DNA of 64,000 nt, taken from assembly GCF_019794555.1 (NCBI RefSeq), contig NZ_JAIMEP010000005.1:62001-126000 (forward strand), read 5' to 3'. The notes under the pieces were generated by a model that was not told the origin of the DNA, searched no databases, and saw only the letters and a program-made list of their open reading frames with translations. This stretch comes from Streptococcus suis. Its GTDB lineage: Bacteria > Bacillota > Bacilli > Lactobacillales > Streptococcaceae. Below are positions 23,197-34,240 of this stretch, one piece after another (position 1 is the first letter of the stretch; each line of letters opens with the position of its first letter). The position numbers and the translations under genes are program-made.

Positions 23197-24948
23197 ATGA
23201 AACGTTCTATGTACGCTGGACGTGTTCGTAAGGAACATGTCGGACAGGAAATTACTTTGAAGGGTTGGGTTGGCCGCCGTCGTGACTTGGGTGGCTTGAT
23301 TTTCATTGACTTGCGTGACCGTGAAGGCATTATGCAATTGGTGATTAACCCTGAGTCAGTTGAAGCTGAAGTGATGGCAAGAGCGGAGAGTCTTCGTTCT
23401 GAATTCGTTATTGAAGTAACAGGAACGGTTGTGGAGCGTGAGCAAGCCAATGACAACATCCCAACAGGAGCTGTTGAATTGCAAGTAACCAGCTTGACAG
23501 TGTTGAACATGGCCAAGACAACCCCATTTGAAATCAAGGACAGCATTGAAGCCAGTGATGATACCCGTCTTCGTTACCGTTACTTGGATCTTCGTCGTCC
23601 AGAAATGCTAAACAACTTTAAATTGCGTGCAGCAGTAACTCACAGCATTCGCAACTACTTGGACGACTTGGAATTTATTGATGTGGAAACTCCAATGTTG
23701 ACTAAGTCAACACCAGAAGGTGCGCGTGATTACTTGGTACCATCTCGTGTGTCAAAAGGCCATTTTTATGCCCTTCCACAAAGTCCACAGATTACTAAGC
23801 AGCTTCTGATGAATGCAGGTTTTGACCGTTACTACCAAATTGTTAAGTGTTTCCGTGATGAGGACTTGCGTGGAGATCGTCAACCTGAGTTTACACAGGT
23901 AGACTTAGAAACCTCATTCTTGAATGAGGTTGAAATCCAAGACATTGTAGAAGGATTGATTGCTAAGGTTTTGAAAGATACCAAAGGAATTGATGTAACC
24001 TTGCCATTCCCTCGTATGGCCTATGACCATGCTATGAACTTCTACGGTTCAGACAAGCCGGATACTCGTTTTGAGATGCTTTTGCAAGATTTGACAGAGT
24101 TTGTCAAGGAAGTTGACTTTAAGGTCTTCTCAGAAGCATCAGTTGTCAAAGCCATTGTGGTCAAGGGTGCGGCGGATAGTTACTCACGTAAAGACATTGA
24201 TAAATTAACAGATTTCGCGAAGCAATTTGGTGCTAAAGGACTTGCCTGGGTGAAAGTTGATAAGGGAGAATTAGCTGGCCCGGTTGCCAAGTTCTTGACA
24301 GGCGTTACAGAAAACTTGACAGAAAGTTTACAACTTGAAGACAAAGACATGGTTCTCTTTGTAGCTGATGAATTGGAAGTAGCTAATAATACCCTGGGGG
24401 CTTTGCGTAACCGCTTGGCTAAGGAACAAGGCTTGATTGATGAAAGAAAGTTCAACTTCCTCTGGATTGTAGACTGGCCAATGTTTGAGTGGTCTGAAGA
24501 AGAAGGGCGTTATATGAGTGCCCACCACCCATTCACCTTGCCGACAGAAGAAACAGCTCATCATTTAGATGGTGATTTGGCGAAGGTGCGTGCAGTTGCC
24601 TACGATATTGTTTTGAATGGTTATGAATTGGGTGGCGGTAGCCTTCGTATCAACCAAAAAGACATGCAAGAACGGATGTTCAAGGCTCTTGGCTTCTCTG
24701 CTGAGGATGCCCATGAGCAGTTTGGTTTCTTGCTAGAAGCTATGGACTACGGCTTCCCACCACACGGGGGCTTGGCTATTGGTTTGGACCGCTTTGTCAT
24801 GTTATTGGCTGGTGAGGATAACATTCGTGAAGTTATCGCCTTTCCGAAGAACAACAAAGCATCTGATCCAATGACACAGGCGCCGAGCACGGTTGCATCA
24901 GCACAATTAGAGGAATTAGCTTTAAACATTACACTTGAAAATGAATAA
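23197..24948 (+). CDS. aspS: Aspartyl-tRNA synthetase
   Basis: 583 residues, normal for the bacterial class II enzyme. The N-terminal OB-fold anticodon domain contains [22 protein letters not shown]; the catalytic domain has motif 2 ([20 protein letters not shown]), the bacterial GAD insertion and motif 3 ([16 protein letters not shown]). It charges tRNA-Asp. It has its own TGG-TAGAAT extended -10 about 40 bases before the start. No T-box leader is visible. The next gene overlaps its end. Confidence 0.98.
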   Translation: MKRSMYAGRVRKEHVGQEITLKGWVGRRRDLGGLIFIDLRDREGIMQLVINPESVEAEVMARAESLRSEFVIEVTGTVVEREQANDNIPTGAVELQVTSLTVLNMAKTTPFEIKDSIEASDDTRLRYRYLDLRRPEMLNNFKLRAAVTHSIRNYLDDLEFIDVETPMLTKSTPEGARDYLVPSRVSKGHFYALPQSPQITKQLLMNAGFDRYYQIVKCFRDEDLRGDRQPEFTQVDLETSFLNEVEIQDIVEGLIAKVLKDTKGIDVTLPFPRMAYDHAMNFYGSDKPDTRFEMLLQDLTEFVKEVDFKVFSEASVVKAIVVKGAADSYSRKDIDKLTDFAKQFGAKGLAWVKVDKGELAGPVAKFLTGVTENLTESLQLEDKDMVLFVADELEVANNTLGALRNRLAKEQGLIDERKFNFLWIVDWPMFEWSEEEGRYMSAHHPFTLPTEETAHHLDGDLAKVRAVAYDIVLNGYELGGGSLRINQKDMQERMFKALGFSAEDAHEQFGFLLEAMDYGFPPHGGLAIGLDRFVMLLAGEDNIREVIAFPKNNKASDPMTQAPSTVASAQLEELALNITLENE

Positions 24949-25873
24949 ATTTTTCAGAAAACAGCGTGTACGCTTTTTAAGAAAGGCCAGAAAGAATAAG
25001 TTTTGGTCGGTCATTTTGGGAATTTCTCGGGAAAAATATGCTGAACGGATATCGGGGTCCATTATTTATGGACTCCTATCTAGTATCGCGGTGAATTTTT
25101 TCTTTAGACCTGGGAATGTCTATTCGTCTGGAGTTACCGGTCTAGCACAAATTGTTTCTGCATTATCAGCCTCTTATGTAGGATGGAATATTCCTATTTC
25201 TGTAGTCTATTATGCTCTTAACATTCCCTTGCTGATTTTGGCTTGGTATAAAATTGGTTATAAATTTACTATCTTTACCTTTATTACGGTATCGTTTAGT
25301 TCTTTCTTTATCCAATTTATGCCACCAGTTACTCTGACGACAGATCCTTTAGTCAATGCTATTTTTGGTGGTCTCATGCTGGGAACTGGGATTGGATTTG
25401 CGCTTAGGAACAATGTATCCAGTGGTGGTACTGATATTGTTTCCATTATTATTCGCAAGAAGACGGGACGACAAGTTGGTTCCATTTCCTTGATTGTCAA
25501 CATTATGATCATGTTGATAGCAGGGATGACGTTTGGTTGGCAATATGCCTTGTATTCAATGGTTGCACTGTTTATCTCCAGTCGAATGACAGATGCGATT
25601 TTTGTGAAACAAAAACGGATGCAGGCCATGATCATTACCAGTTATCCTGATCGCGTGATTAAGATGATACACAAGAAGCTTCATCGAGGGGTAACCATTA
25701 TCAATGGTGCCGAAGGGGCGTATAATCATGAGCAAAAGACAGTGCTGATTGCGATTATTACACGTGCAGAATTTAATGAATTTAAATATATCATGAAAAA
25801 AGCTGATAAATCTGCCTTCGTCTCAGTAGCAGACAATGTAAATATCATCGGTCGCTTCGTGGAAAGCGACTAA
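24941..25873 (+). CDS. YitT-family membrane protein
   Basis: About 310 residues. A basic N-terminus is followed by five or six membrane segments (the YitT/DUF161 domain, with [14 protein letters not shown] and [14 protein letters not shown]) and a C-terminal DUF2179 domain ([25 protein letters not shown]). The function is unknown, possibly transport. The start overlaps the end of aspS by 8 bases; ATG at 24941 is preferred over TTG at 24935, but neither has a strong ribosome site, so translation may be coupled to aspS. Confidence 0.85.
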   Translation: MNKFFRKQRVRFLRKARKNKFWSVILGISREKYAERISGSIIYGLLSSIAVNFFFRPGNVYSSGVTGLAQIVSALSASYVGWNIPISVVYYALNIPLLILAWYKIGYKFTIFTFITVSFSSFFIQFMPPVTLTTDPLVNAIFGGLMLGTGIGFALRNNVSSGGTDIVSIIIRKKTGRQVGSISLIVNIMIMLIAGMTFGWQYALYSMVALFISSRMTDAIFVKQKRMQAMIITSYPDRVIKMIHKKLHRGVTIINGAEGAYNHEQKTVLIAIITRAEFNEFKYIMKKADKSAFVSVADNVNIIGRFVESD

Positions 25874-25878
25874 TTGAC

Positions 25879-25934
25879 AAACACTACATATAGGAGTAAA
25901 ATATTATTTATATCCCATATGTAGTGTTTTTTTA
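25879..25934 (+). terminator. Terminator after the YitT gene
   Basis: AAACACTACATA (25879-25890) pairs perfectly with TATGTAGTGTTT (25918-25929) around a 27-base loop, followed by T residues. The arms also resemble NrdR boxes, but the T tail favours a terminator. Confidence 0.65.
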
Positions 25935-25951
25935 GTGTAAAGAGGAAATGT

Positions 25952-26407
25952 ATGAAGAAAAAAATTTATTTAGTTTACATTAGCTTAAGTGGCAATACAG
26001 AAAGTTTTGTGAAACGCCTAAAGTCTTTTTTCCAATTTCAGACAGACTGGGAGATTGAATTGGTCCATGTCAAAGATTTGGTCAAGCAGGATATTCCCTT
26101 CTCCCCGCTAGATGCCCCCTTTGTCGCCTTTTTACCAACCTACTTAGAAGGTGGAAATGGAGTGGACAACGGAGATGTGGAAATTCTGACCAATCCTCTT
26201 GGAGATTTTATCGCCTTGGGGACCAATGCAGAGCTCTGTTTGGGTGTCGTTGGCTCAGGCAACCGCAATTTTAACAACCAATATTGTCTGACTGCCAAGC
26301 AGTATTCTGAGCGATTTAATTTTCCTGTCATAGATACCTTTGAACTCCGTGGAATGCAAAATGATATAGAGCGAATCGGTCGAAAAATTATTGAATTGAT
26401 GAAATGA
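25952..26407 (+). CDS. nrdI: NrdI flavodoxin-like protein
   Basis: 151 residues, slightly larger than typical NrdI. The FMN phosphate loop is SLSGNTESFV, with GSGNRNFNNQYC and FELRGMQNDIERI near the end. NrdI delivers an oxidant to assemble the dimanganese-tyrosyl cofactor of the class Ib ribonucleotide reductase NrdF. nrdE and nrdF are not in this window, so here it stands alone, as in other streptococci. Confidence 0.88.
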   Translation: MKKKIYLVYISLSGNTESFVKRLKSFFQFQTDWEIELVHVKDLVKQDIPFSPLDAPFVAFLPTYLEGGNGVDNGDVEILTNPLGDFIALGTNAELCLGVVGSGNRNFNNQYCLTAKQYSERFNFPVIDTFELRGMQNDIERIGRKIIELMK

Positions 26408-26409
26408 AA

Positions 26410-26440
26410 ACAGCCCCATTATTTGGGATTGTTTTTTTTG
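26410..26440 (+). terminator. Terminator after nrdI
   Basis: An imperfect hairpin (AACAGCCCCA against TGGGATTGTT) is followed by eight T residues. Confidence 0.6.
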
Positions 26441-26448
26441 TCAAAAAA

Positions 26449-26478
26449 AAAACTCACCAGCGCGACCAGTGAGTTTTA
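26449..26478 (-). terminator. Terminator of the malX-pulA operon
   Basis: On the minus strand AAAACTCAC and GTGAGTTTT form a stem followed by a long T run (complement of the A stretch before 26450). Confidence 0.7.
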
Positions 26479-26552
26479 AGGAGATTATGAAAAATATTTA
26501 GGATTGATTATAGTATACCCTAGGTGAGGAGTTCTTTCATCAGTCTAAAGCC

Positions 26553-28604
26553 CTATTTATCTTCCAAAATACAAATACTTTGTCCTGCGATGGTGATTTT
26601 TTGTTGATCATGTTCTTCAACTGGAGGATAGTTGTAGAGAACCGTCTTGTCTTGATCACGTTCAAAAGTAAAGTCACTATCCGCAAAATTAATGATAAAC
26701 TGAATAGTTTTTTCTTCGCTAATGACCTGGTATCGGAGGACAAACTCAGTTAACCAGTAGAAATCACATGTTTGTTGAATACTTTCGTAGTTGTCTTGGC
26801 TAAGAATTGGATTGTTTTTACGGAAAGCAATTAATTCCTGAATGAACTCGATATGTTCTTTGTAATGAACAGCTCTTGTCCAATCTAAACGGTTAATTGT
26901 ATCAGAGACATTGTATGTATTGTCAATCTCATCTTTTGTACGGAAAAATTCTTGTCCGCTATGAATAAAGGCCATACCCTGAGAAATCAAAATCAGTTGA
27001 AGTCCAAAGCTAGCAGCACGTTTTTGTTGCTGAGGTGTCCAGTTTGGATTTTCAATATGGAAATAGTCAAATGCAGTAGCATTATCATGGCATTCAATAT
27101 AGTTGAGAGATTGTTGCGGTGTTAAGAAATGAGTGAGACGGCTACCTGTCAAAAGATGCTGAACCTTTTCATGTAATTGTTTGTCAATCAAACGGTTCGG
27201 ATTAAGTAAGAGCTTCTTGAAAGTATCACGATAGTCGTCATTGAAGAAACTGATATTTGGTAATTGTGCCGCATTGTATTGGTGAGCAAGTTTGTCATAT
27301 TCTAGACCAGTAGCCATCTTCCAACCTTCACCATAGAGATAGACATTCGGATGCAGAGCAACTAATTCAGCTTGAATCTGGTTGATTGTTTCACTATCTA
27401 AAATACCCATTAAATCGAAACGGAAACCATCAAAGCCATAGATTTCTAGCCACTGACGAAGTGACTGTTTGATGTAGTTTCGGACCATGCTTCGTTCGCT
27501 GGCAACATCATTGCCACAGAATGTTCCGTCTGTACGCATACCATGCTCATCATAACGATAGAAATAACCAGGAACGATGAGTTCGAAGGCATACTTTTCC
27601 GCGTGATAGACGTGGTTGTATACAACATCCATGATAACAGAAATGTCTGCATCATGATAGGCTTGGATCGCTTCCTGTAATTCTAAAATGCGAGCATAAG
27701 GATCGTTCGGTTGGCTAGAATAGGAACCTTCAGGCAAATTGTATTGCATAGGGTCGTAGCCCCAGTTGTAAACAGCTTGTGGTTTGTTTTCATCTACACT
27801 ACCAAAATCATAGACAGGCAATAATTGGATATGGGTAACACCTAAATCCTTGACATAGTCCATTCCCAGCTTCATTCCATCCATGATAGGAGATTCTGTT
27901 AGGCCGAGGTATTGACTGCGATGGTTAAAACCAGCCTCTTTTTGCCATGAGAAGTCACGGACGCTCATTTCGTAGATAACTGCTTGCGAAATTGGAAACT
28001 GAGTATTTGCACGTCGAATACGATGAAGTTTATCAGGATTAATCACGTAGCTATTGCCAGAATTTGCCTGAGAAGATAAGGCATACGGATCATGAACGGA
28101 GATCCATTCTCCATTTACCTTGTGGAGATAGTGGTAACTTTTAGTTTCCAAATCTCCCTCTACTGTGACTTCCCAAACACCTTTTGATCCCCTAGTCATC
28201 GCATACGGATTATCCTCGAGAACGAGAAATACCTGTTTAGAAATAGGAGCCCACAGCTTGAATGTAGTCGCATCTGAACGATAGTTTGCACCCAAATCGT
28301 TCCCGTTATAGGTGTAAGTTTGTTCAAAAATAGCAGAGCGGACAATATGACCGTAACCTAGTTCAATGTTATTGCGGTCTTGATCATAGATGGTATAGTC
28401 TTTGTCCAATGTTAAAGCGTGCAAGCTAGTTAAATAGTAGATGATTTGATTGTCTACTTCTAAACAAGAGTGTATAAAGAGTTGAGATGTAGCATCATTT
28501 GATTCAAGTGAGAAACTCATATGTTCAGAGTCAAATCGTTTCTCCATGACCAAGCGAATGGTAGCTTCATCATCAAGAAATGCTTGGAATTGTCGTAAAG
28601 CCAT
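26553..28604 (-). CDS. pulA: Cytoplasmic type I pullulanase
   Basis: 683 residues, no signal peptide. It contains an N-terminal carbohydrate/CBM48-like region, the type I pullulanase signature YNWGYDP (279-285) and the GH13 catalytic residues: nucleophile D397 in GFRFDLMG, acid/base E426 in YGEGW and a further Asp in ECHDNATAFD. It debranches alpha-1,6 linkages in imported maltodextrins or glycogen-type glucans. It follows malR by 23 bases on the same strand, so it is the last gene of the malX operon. This intracellular form differs from the large surface SpuA-type pullulanases. Confidence 0.93.
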   Translation of the reverse strand: MALRQFQAFLDDEATIRLVMEKRFDSEHMSFSLESNDATSQLFIHSCLEVDNQIIYYLTSLHALTLDKDYTIYDQDRNNIELGYGHIVRSAIFEQTYTYNGNDLGANYRSDATTFKLWAPISKQVFLVLEDNPYAMTRGSKGVWEVTVEGDLETKSYHYLHKVNGEWISVHDPYALSSQANSGNSYVINPDKLHRIRRANTQFPISQAVIYEMSVRDFSWQKEAGFNHRSQYLGLTESPIMDGMKLGMDYVKDLGVTHIQLLPVYDFGSVDENKPQAVYNWGYDPMQYNLPEGSYSSQPNDPYARILELQEAIQAYHDADISVIMDVVYNHVYHAEKYAFELIVPGYFYRYDEHGMRTDGTFCGNDVASERSMVRNYIKQSLRQWLEIYGFDGFRFDLMGILDSETINQIQAELVALHPNVYLYGEGWKMATGLEYDKLAHQYNAAQLPNISFFNDDYRDTFKKLLLNPNRLIDKQLHEKVQHLLTGSRLTHFLTPQQSLNYIECHDNATAFDYFHIENPNWTPQQQKRAASFGLQLILISQGMAFIHSGQEFFRTKDEIDNTYNVSDTINRLDWTRAVHYKEHIEFIQELIAFRKNNPILSQDNYESIQQTCDFYWLTEFVLRYQVISEEKTIQFIINFADSDFTFERDQDKTVLYNYPPVEEHDQQKITIAGQSICILEDK

Positions 28605-28627
28605 GAGCCAAAAGGCTCCTTTCTAAG

Positions 28628-29611
28628 TTAAAGTTCAGTAATTGTATGTGGAATGACACGACGGTAGCAAACTTGCTTACCTTGTTTGTTGTCATTGATG
28701 ATTTGATGCAGTGTATTGAAAGCAACACGTCCCAACTTAATCGCATGGACATCTACGTAGGCATCAATATCTAGTTTTGGTTTGACAGAGTCAAAGGAAA
28801 TGATTGGCAACTTAATATTTGCCTCGTTGAGGTATTTAACAACCCCTTCAGCCACGGAAGTATCGGTTGTGACGATTGCATCCAAGTCTTGTTTGAGCAA
28901 TTTTTTTGAGATTTTATAAGAACTATCTTCAAGCAAGAAACCAGACACGAATCTTACTTTGTTTTCATCCAGTGGGATATTGTGTGATTTCAATGCATTT
29001 TTGTAACCTGAGTACCGGTCCTGTGATACGACCAGCTCCTTGTTACCAGCAACAAACGCGATATTCTTGTAACCTTTATTGATAAAGTAGTTTGTTGCCT
29101 CAAAACCAGCCTGAATATTATCATTATCGACGAGAGAGATAAAAGGAGAGTCAGCTTTACCCAAAATTAAGAAGGGGAAATTATGCTGGATGGCAAGTTG
29201 CACTAAAGGATCATCAGGTTTAGAATACAAGAAAATTAATCCATCAACACGTTGACCGTAGACCATCTGCGAAATCGCTTCTAAACGTTGCGCCTCATTC
29301 TTTCCAGTAGAAATCTGGATGGCGTAGTTGTGATCAGCAGCTACTTGAGAAATCCCCCGCAATGCAGTTGGGAAAAAGGGGTTTTGATAGAAAACATCTG
29401 AATCATCAGGTAAAATTAGACCAATTACCTGAGTGTAGCTACTTACTAAACTACGTGCATTTAAGTTTGGATGATAGTTGAGCTCAGTCATCGCTTTGCG
29501 GACGAGGTCTTTTGTTTTTTGGCTAATAGCAGAGCTATTTTGAATAACACGCGTCACAGTAGAGGGAGACACCCCTGCTAATTTTGCGACGTCTTTGATT
29601 GTTGCACGCAT
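28628..29611 (-). CDS. malR: Maltose operon repressor MalR (LacI family)
   Basis: 327 residues. The N-terminal helix-turn-helix is TIKDVAKLAGVSPSTVTRVIQ, followed by the periplasmic-binding-like sugar domain. It should bind the three ACGTTT-centred operators around the malX/malQ promoters and be released by maltodextrin. It lies within the operon it controls, 9 bases after malA. Confidence 0.92.
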   Translation of the reverse strand: MRATIKDVAKLAGVSPSTVTRVIQNSSAISQKTKDLVRKAMTELNYHPNLNARSLVSSYTQVIGLILPDDSDVFYQNPFFPTALRGISQVAADHNYAIQISTGKNEAQRLEAISQMVYGQRVDGLIFLYSKPDDPLVQLAIQHNFPFLILGKADSPFISLVDNDNIQAGFEATNYFINKGYKNIAFVAGNKELVVSQDRYSGYKNALKSHNIPLDENKVRFVSGFLLEDSSYKISKKLLKQDLDAIVTTDTSVAEGVVKYLNEANIKLPIISFDSVKPKLDIDAYVDVHAIKLGRVAFNTLHQIINDNKQGKQVCYRRVIPHTITEL

Positions 29612-29620
29612 AATAATCTC

Positions 29621-30403
29621 CTAGTTCTCATCTCTGAATTTTGTTTTGAAAAATACCCATAATAAGCATAGCACAAAAAGGATATTTTGTAGAGTCAAAA
29701 TAGTAGTAATTGGCTGGCCAAACAAACCAATTAGGCAGGCAATAATCGTCGGAAAACCTAAACAATTTAGAGAAAAATTGTAACATTCAGCGAAGGTTCT
29801 AAAATGGAAAAGGCGTGATTTTTTTGTTAAGTAAAGGAAGAAACTAGCACCTAATAGGATAAATAGTAGGTTGAATGCCAGAATAAATGAAGATACCAAT
29901 GTCACACCGAGTCCAACAACTGCTTTATTGGCTTGATACCAGTTTTTTGAGATCGCAGCACGAAGCTGCTCTTTGTTAGCAAAGTCATCTGTAGACATTC
30001 CATCATAAGTGATTTCTGCTAATACATCTTGACCTTTTCGAATGATCAGGTTACTCTCTTTGAATTGGAATGAGAAGTCTTTACTAGTGCTAACAGTGTC
30101 TCCGAAAGTAACTTGCTCCCATTGTTTGGTACCAGTGTAAACGAATTTTCCTCCAGTTAATTGACTATTGGCGTGAAGGTCGGTTACTACGTCATCAGAT
30201 AAGGGTTGGTAAATTCCCTCAACAAAATTATCAAGTGGATAAGTCTCCAATGAAAAAGTTTGTAAGGTTGGAGGAATCACAAGGAGAGCAACTAAAAAGA
30301 TTGTTGTAAATAGACGTTGCCAAAGGTTCATTAGTTTCCGATTGGCAAACATTTTTCTAGGTGTGGCAATGCTGGAAAAATATGAAAATGGATATGGTAG
30401 CAT
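29621..30403 (-). CDS. malA: Maltodextrin locus membrane protein MalA (DUF1189)
   Basis: 260 residues. It has one membrane segment near residue 35, an extracellular domain and three or four C-terminal segments, matching the DUF1189 family. In Streptococcus pneumoniae the gene at this position is malA, needed by name for maltodextrin use but of unclear mechanism. It lies between malD and malR. Confidence 0.82.
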   Translation of the reverse strand: MLPYPFSYFSSIATPRKMFANRKLMNLWQRLFTTIFLVALLVIPPTLQTFSLETYPLDNFVEGIYQPLSDDVVTDLHANSQLTGGKFVYTGTKQWEQVTFGDTVSTSKDFSFQFKESNLIIRKGQDVLAEITYDGMSTDDFANKEQLRAAISKNWYQANKAVVGLGVTLVSSFILAFNLLFILLGASFFLYLTKKSRLFHFRTFAECYNFSLNCLGFPTIIACLIGLFGQPITTILTLQNILFVLCLLWVFFKTKFRDEN

Positions 30404-30464
30404 AAATTAGTCCTTTCATAGATATCATAGCCCACCCATAAAAAGGGAAAAGGGTGGGACAAGA

Positions 30465-31307
30465 TTAACCCTTGTCGCCACCACTTGTAAGACCAGATAC
30501 AAAGTTCTTTTGTAGGAAGAAGAATAGAATACTGATAGGTAGGGCAATGAGAATCGCACCTGCCGCAAAGTATGATATCTTAAGATTCTTAGGATCGCTG
30601 ATGAAGGTTTGTAGACCCACGGCAACGGTATAGAATTCTTTTTCACGAAGCAAGAATTTTGATAAAATATAGTCCCCGAAAGGTCCCATGAAAGCCCAAA
30701 GTGCTTGTACTGCAATCATTGGACGAACCAAAGGCAAAACGATTTGCCAGAAACGTCTGAAGTGACCAGCACCATCTAGCTTAGCAGATTCGTCTAATGA
30801 AATTGGAACTGTATCAAAATATCCTTTCATGAGCCAAGCATTCATTGGAATACCACCGCCAATATAAAGGAAGATAAGGAACCAGCTCTTGTTTAATGCA
30901 TTTAGCATGAGGGCCATAACGAAGAAGGCGGTCAAGGCAGCCATTGTTGGTACCATTTGAATAATCAAGAAGAACACCAAACTTTGTTTACGAGCCATAA
31001 AGTTGTAACGACTATATGCATAACCTGCAAGGACAACGATACTTGTTTGAACAATCATTGTAACGGTAGCAATAATCAGTGTATTCAAGTACCAAGTTCC
31101 ATACAGCGTTTCATTAAACAAACCTAGGAAGTTATCAAACGTAAAATTAGTAGAACCATCCAATTTGAAGGCAACCACGTTACCAGATTTGAAGGCAGAC
31201 ATGATTGTGATCAAAAGAGGATAGATAATAATGATAGACAGTGCAATCAAATAGAGATAAGTTAAAATATGATTAACCCTGCGTCTAAATTTTACAGATA
31301 GTTTCAT
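30465..31307 (-). CDS. malD: Maltodextrin ABC transporter permease MalD (MalG-type)
   Basis: 280 residues with six membrane segments and the EAA-type loop ([29 protein letters not shown]) that docks to the ATPase, probably MsmK encoded elsewhere. The start is ATG at 31307, whose ribosome site lies in the last codons of malC; a frame extension to 31334 overlaps malC. It pairs with MalC to form the channel. Confidence 0.93.
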   Translation of the reverse strand: MKLSVKFRRRVNHILTYLYLIALSIIIIYPLLITIMSAFKSGNVVAFKLDGSTNFTFDNFLGLFNETLYGTWYLNTLIIATVTMIVQTSIVVLAGYAYSRYNFMARKQSLVFFLIIQMVPTMAALTAFFVMALMLNALNKSWFLIFLYIGGGIPMNAWLMKGYFDTVPISLDESAKLDGAGHFRRFWQIVLPLVRPMIAVQALWAFMGPFGDYILSKFLLREKEFYTVAVGLQTFISDPKNLKISYFAAGAILIALPISILFFFLQKNFVSGLTSGGDKG

Positions 31308-31308
31308 C

Positions 31309-32604
31309 TTAAACGTCCTCCATTTCAAATGCATTTAATTTCTTGAATGCAATCATTGAAATACTGATAACAATCAATGAAATAATCAAGGTAACGGCAG
31401 CGGCCATTGAGTATTGAGGTGATGTACCAGTTGTCAGTTTGTAAATCCAAGAAATCAGGATATCTGTTGCCCCTGCGCCACCACCGACACTACCAGGACC
31501 ACCATTATTGAAGAGGTAGATGATAGAGAAGTTGTTGAAGTTGAATGTATATTGACTGATCAGAGTTGGTGCTGCCACAGCCAAGATCATTGGGAAAGTA
31601 ATGTTGTTGAATTTTTGAATAGCATTAGCACCATCAATATAAGCAGCTTCGTACAAGTCATTTGGAATTGATTGTAGAATACCAAGTGTCAATACGTAGA
31701 TATATGGGAAACCGAGCCATGCCTGCATCATAATCAAGGCGACTTTAGTCCAAAATGGATCAGTTTTCCAAGGGATTAAGAAATTATCAATAAATGGTAA
31801 GAATTTACTCAAGAAAGGTAATACTTGTGTATTAATGGCACCTACACTATCGTTAAACATGTTACTGAATGTCAAGATAGTTACGAAGGCTGGAACCGCC
31901 CATGGAAGCAAGAAGATAACACCAAAAATACGTTTTCCTTTGATAAATGGTTGGTTTGCAATGATAGCTGTCAAGATACCGATAACAATTTGGGCAGTTG
32001 AAGCACAAAGAGCCCAGATAATGGTCCAGCCAAGTACAGAACCAAATGCTGTACGGAAAGTACTCAATTTCCAAATATTTGTAAAGTTACTAAACCCAAC
32101 CCAGTCTAGCAATGCACCAGGAGGTAAATGCTTAAAGTCATAGTTTGTAAAAGCGATAAACAGTGTTACTACAACAGGGAAGATGATAGCAAACGTCATC
32201 GCAATATAAGATGGAATAATCAACAAGTAAGGGAAGCCATTTTCATAGACTCCTTTAATCATATCTTGCAAAGAAGTAGTAACTGGATGACCAGCATTCC
32301 ACCGCTTAGCAGTACTGTGAGCATCTTTTAGGTTCAGTGCATAAAACGCCAAATAAACAACTGTGATAATCAAATGGAAAGAACCACGAATCAACATGAA
32401 AAGAGAGTTATCTTGGCCACGTTGACTACCTAAAGTGACGAGATTTCCGAGTTCACCAGCAGCAATTGTAATAAAGTAGATTAGAAAAGCAACCGACACC
32501 CCTAGAAAAATATATCCCTTTGCTTTTTGTTTATTATAGATTTGCCCAAGACCTGGAATCAGGGACAAAAGGAGGGCCTTGCCTGGATTTTGTTTCATAG
32601 TCAT
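31309..32604 (-). CDS. malC: Maltodextrin ABC transporter permease MalC (MalF-type)
   Basis: 431 residues. An N-terminal extension with [22 protein letters not shown] precedes the permease core with about eight membrane segments and an EAA loop ([26 protein letters not shown]). AAAGGAGACT precedes the ATG. It lies 117 bases after malX, with a strong hairpin in between that probably lowers expression relative to the binding protein. Confidence 0.93.
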   Translation of the reverse strand: MTMKQNPGKALLLSLIPGLGQIYNKQKAKGYIFLGVSVAFLIYFITIAAGELGNLVTLGSQRGQDNSLFMLIRGSFHLIITVVYLAFYALNLKDAHSTAKRWNAGHPVTTSLQDMIKGVYENGFPYLLIIPSYIAMTFAIIFPVVVTLFIAFTNYDFKHLPPGALLDWVGFSNFTNIWKLSTFRTAFGSVLGWTIIWALCASTAQIVIGILTAIIANQPFIKGKRIFGVIFLLPWAVPAFVTILTFSNMFNDSVGAINTQVLPFLSKFLPFIDNFLIPWKTDPFWTKVALIMMQAWLGFPYIYVLTLGILQSIPNDLYEAAYIDGANAIQKFNNITFPMILAVAAPTLISQYTFNFNNFSIIYLFNNGGPGSVGGGAGATDILISWIYKLTTGTSPQYSMAAAVTLIISLIVISISMIAFKKLNAFEMEDV

Positions 32605-32685
32605 AGTCTCCTTTGAGAATAGGAGTTAGTATATTATCCTAATTTTCATTACTAACACCCTTGAGTAAATTTAAGTAATAAAGTA

Positions 32686-32706
32686 GACTGGGAAGAATTC
32701 CCAGTC
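32686..32706 (-). other. Intercistronic hairpin between malX and malC
   Basis: A perfect 9-bp stem, GACTGGGAA with TTCCCAGTC, has a 3-base loop and is followed on the minus strand by a modest T-rich stretch. It is a typical mRNA-stabilising or attenuating element between a binding-protein gene and permease genes. Confidence 0.65.
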
Positions 32707-32721
32707 CAACTTTAAACTTGA

Positions 32722-33981
32722 CTAGTTGCTGTGTTTTTGAGCAATCTCATCTGCAATAGCTTTTACAGCATCTGTTGCAGCAGTTTTAGCGTCTTTAGCA
32801 CCACTTGCTGCTTCGAAGAGCATGTTACCAGCTGGTGTCCAAACTGAACCCATTTCTGAGATGTTTGGCATTGGTTGAGCTGAAGCGAATTGGTTGATAA
32901 CAGCAGTTGTCAACTCATCGTTTTTGCTTACTGCGTATTCACGAGCTTCAGTGTTAGCAGGAATTTCGTTTGTAGCATCGTAAAGTGCTTTTTGTTGATC
33001 TGTAGAAGTCAAGTAGTCAACAAATTTTTGAGCCAATTCTGGGTTTTTAGAACCTGTAGGAACAACCCAAGCTTTACCACCACCAAATGCTGCGTAGTTT
33101 TCGCCATTTGGAAGAGTTGGGATAGTAGCTACACCGTAGTTCACACCAGCTTCTTTATATGAAGCTGCTTTCCAAGGACCTTCGATGACTGCAACAGCTT
33201 TACCTTCAGTGAATTGAGTGTTGATCAAGTTGTTAGCAGCTGTGCTATCTTGAAGACCTTGAGGCCATTTTTCATACCAAGTTTTAGCGTATTCAATCGC
33301 TTTAACAGCACCATCGTTTGCAAGACCGATATCTTCTGGGTTAGTACCGTTATCACCGAATACGTAACCACCGTAACCTGCTAAAAGACCATAAGTGTAG
33401 TAGAAGTTTGTCCAGTCAGCAAGGAAGGCAGTTGTTTTACCAGTTTCACCTTCAAAAGCATATTTGCTATCTTTAGCCAATTCTTCTAATTCAGCAAATG
33501 TTTTAGGTGCAGCTGAAACTAAATCTTTGTTGTAGTAAAGAACAAGTGTTTCGATAACTGCAGGTGAACCGTAAACTTTACCGTCGTTTGTTACAAGAGC
33601 AGTTGTTGTATCATCAGTTTTGCTGCTGTCAGCAAGTGTCAATTCTGATAATTGACCTTCAGAACCAAGGCTACCTACGCGGTCGTATGGTGCCATCATA
33701 ACGTCTGGAGCTGAACCAGATTGGTTATCCAATGACAAGTTATCCAAACCAGTCAATGCATCACCAGTCTTAACTGTAACAGTTACATCGTTTTCTTTTT
33801 CAAAAGCAGCTTTGACATCATTGATGTAAGTTTCATAACCTTGGTCAATGTAGATTGTCAACTCTTTGCTTTCGCTAGCAGCGCTAGATGAAGATGTTGA
33901 TGAATCTGAGTTTGAGCAAGCAGCCAAAACAGCAGTTGATGCAGCTAGAAGAGCAACGCTCTTAAGAAGTGTGTGTTTCAT
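32722..33981 (-). CDS. malX: Maltodextrin-binding lipoprotein MalX
   Basis: 419 residues. The signal peptide ends in the lipobox LAAC (C22), followed by a Ser-rich linker and a family 1 extracellular solute-binding domain (ELTIYIDQGYETYINDVKAAFEKE, later GPWKAASYKEAGVNYGVATIPTLPNGE). It captures maltodextrins for MalCD. It is the first gene of the operon, with a strong promoter and two LacI-type operators. Confidence 0.95.
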   Translation of the reverse strand: MKHTLLKSVALLAASTAVLAACSNSDSSTSSSSAASESKELTIYIDQGYETYINDVKAAFEKENDVTVTVKTGDALTGLDNLSLDNQSGSAPDVMMAPYDRVGSLGSEGQLSELTLADSSKTDDTTTALVTNDGKVYGSPAVIETLVLYYNKDLVSAAPKTFAELEELAKDSKYAFEGETGKTTAFLADWTNFYYTYGLLAGYGGYVFGDNGTNPEDIGLANDGAVKAIEYAKTWYEKWPQGLQDSTAANNLINTQFTEGKAVAVIEGPWKAASYKEAGVNYGVATIPTLPNGENYAAFGGGKAWVVPTGSKNPELAQKFVDYLTSTDQQKALYDATNEIPANTEAREYAVSKNDELTTAVINQFASAQPMPNISEMGSVWTPAGNMLFEAASGAKDAKTAATDAVKAIADEIAQKHSN

Positions 33982-34026
33982 ATTCTTCCTCCAAGAATAA
34001 AAATAGTGATGATACGCTTGCTAGGT

Positions 34027-34038
34027 GCAAACGTTTTC
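34027..34038. promoter_or_regulatory. MalR/CcpA-type operator downstream of the malX promoter
   Basis: GCAAACGTTTTC is a LacI-family operator located between the malX -10 and its start codon, a roadblock position. Confidence 0.65.
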
Positions 34039-34051
34039 CTAATGTGCCTTT

Positions 34052-34080
34052 ATTATACACCATCGCGCACACGTTTGCAA
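34052..34080 (-). promoter_or_regulatory. malX promoter
   Basis: On the minus strand TTGCAA (34075-34080), 17 bases and TATAAT (34052-34057). The -35 lies inside an operator. Confidence 0.8.
34067..34078. promoter_or_regulatory. MalR-type operator over the malX -35
   Basis: GCACACGTTTGC has the ACGTTTGC core shared with the other two operators and overlaps the -35, so binding would exclude polymerase. Confidence 0.65.
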
Positions 34081-34204
34081 GCGTTTTTAAAAAATTTTTT
34101 CAAAAAAATTTTTAATGCAATTTCGAGCAATTATTTTTTTAATTATTTTAATGAAAGAAAGTGAAATATTTCTCCAACTTTTAAAGAATTATAATGAATA
34201 TTGC

Positions 34205-34233
34205 TTGATTTGTTTAGACCTTGGGTATATAAT
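34205..34233 (+). promoter_or_regulatory. malQ promoter
   Basis: TTGATT, 17 bases and TATAAT drive malQ divergently from malX. Confidence 0.8.
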
Positions 34234-34240
34234 ATAACGA

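Noticed and set aside
25879..25929. Pair of NrdR boxes upstream of nrdI
   Set aside because: The arms are perfectly complementary and followed by a T run, which fits a terminator; spacing between arms is not a whole number of turns.
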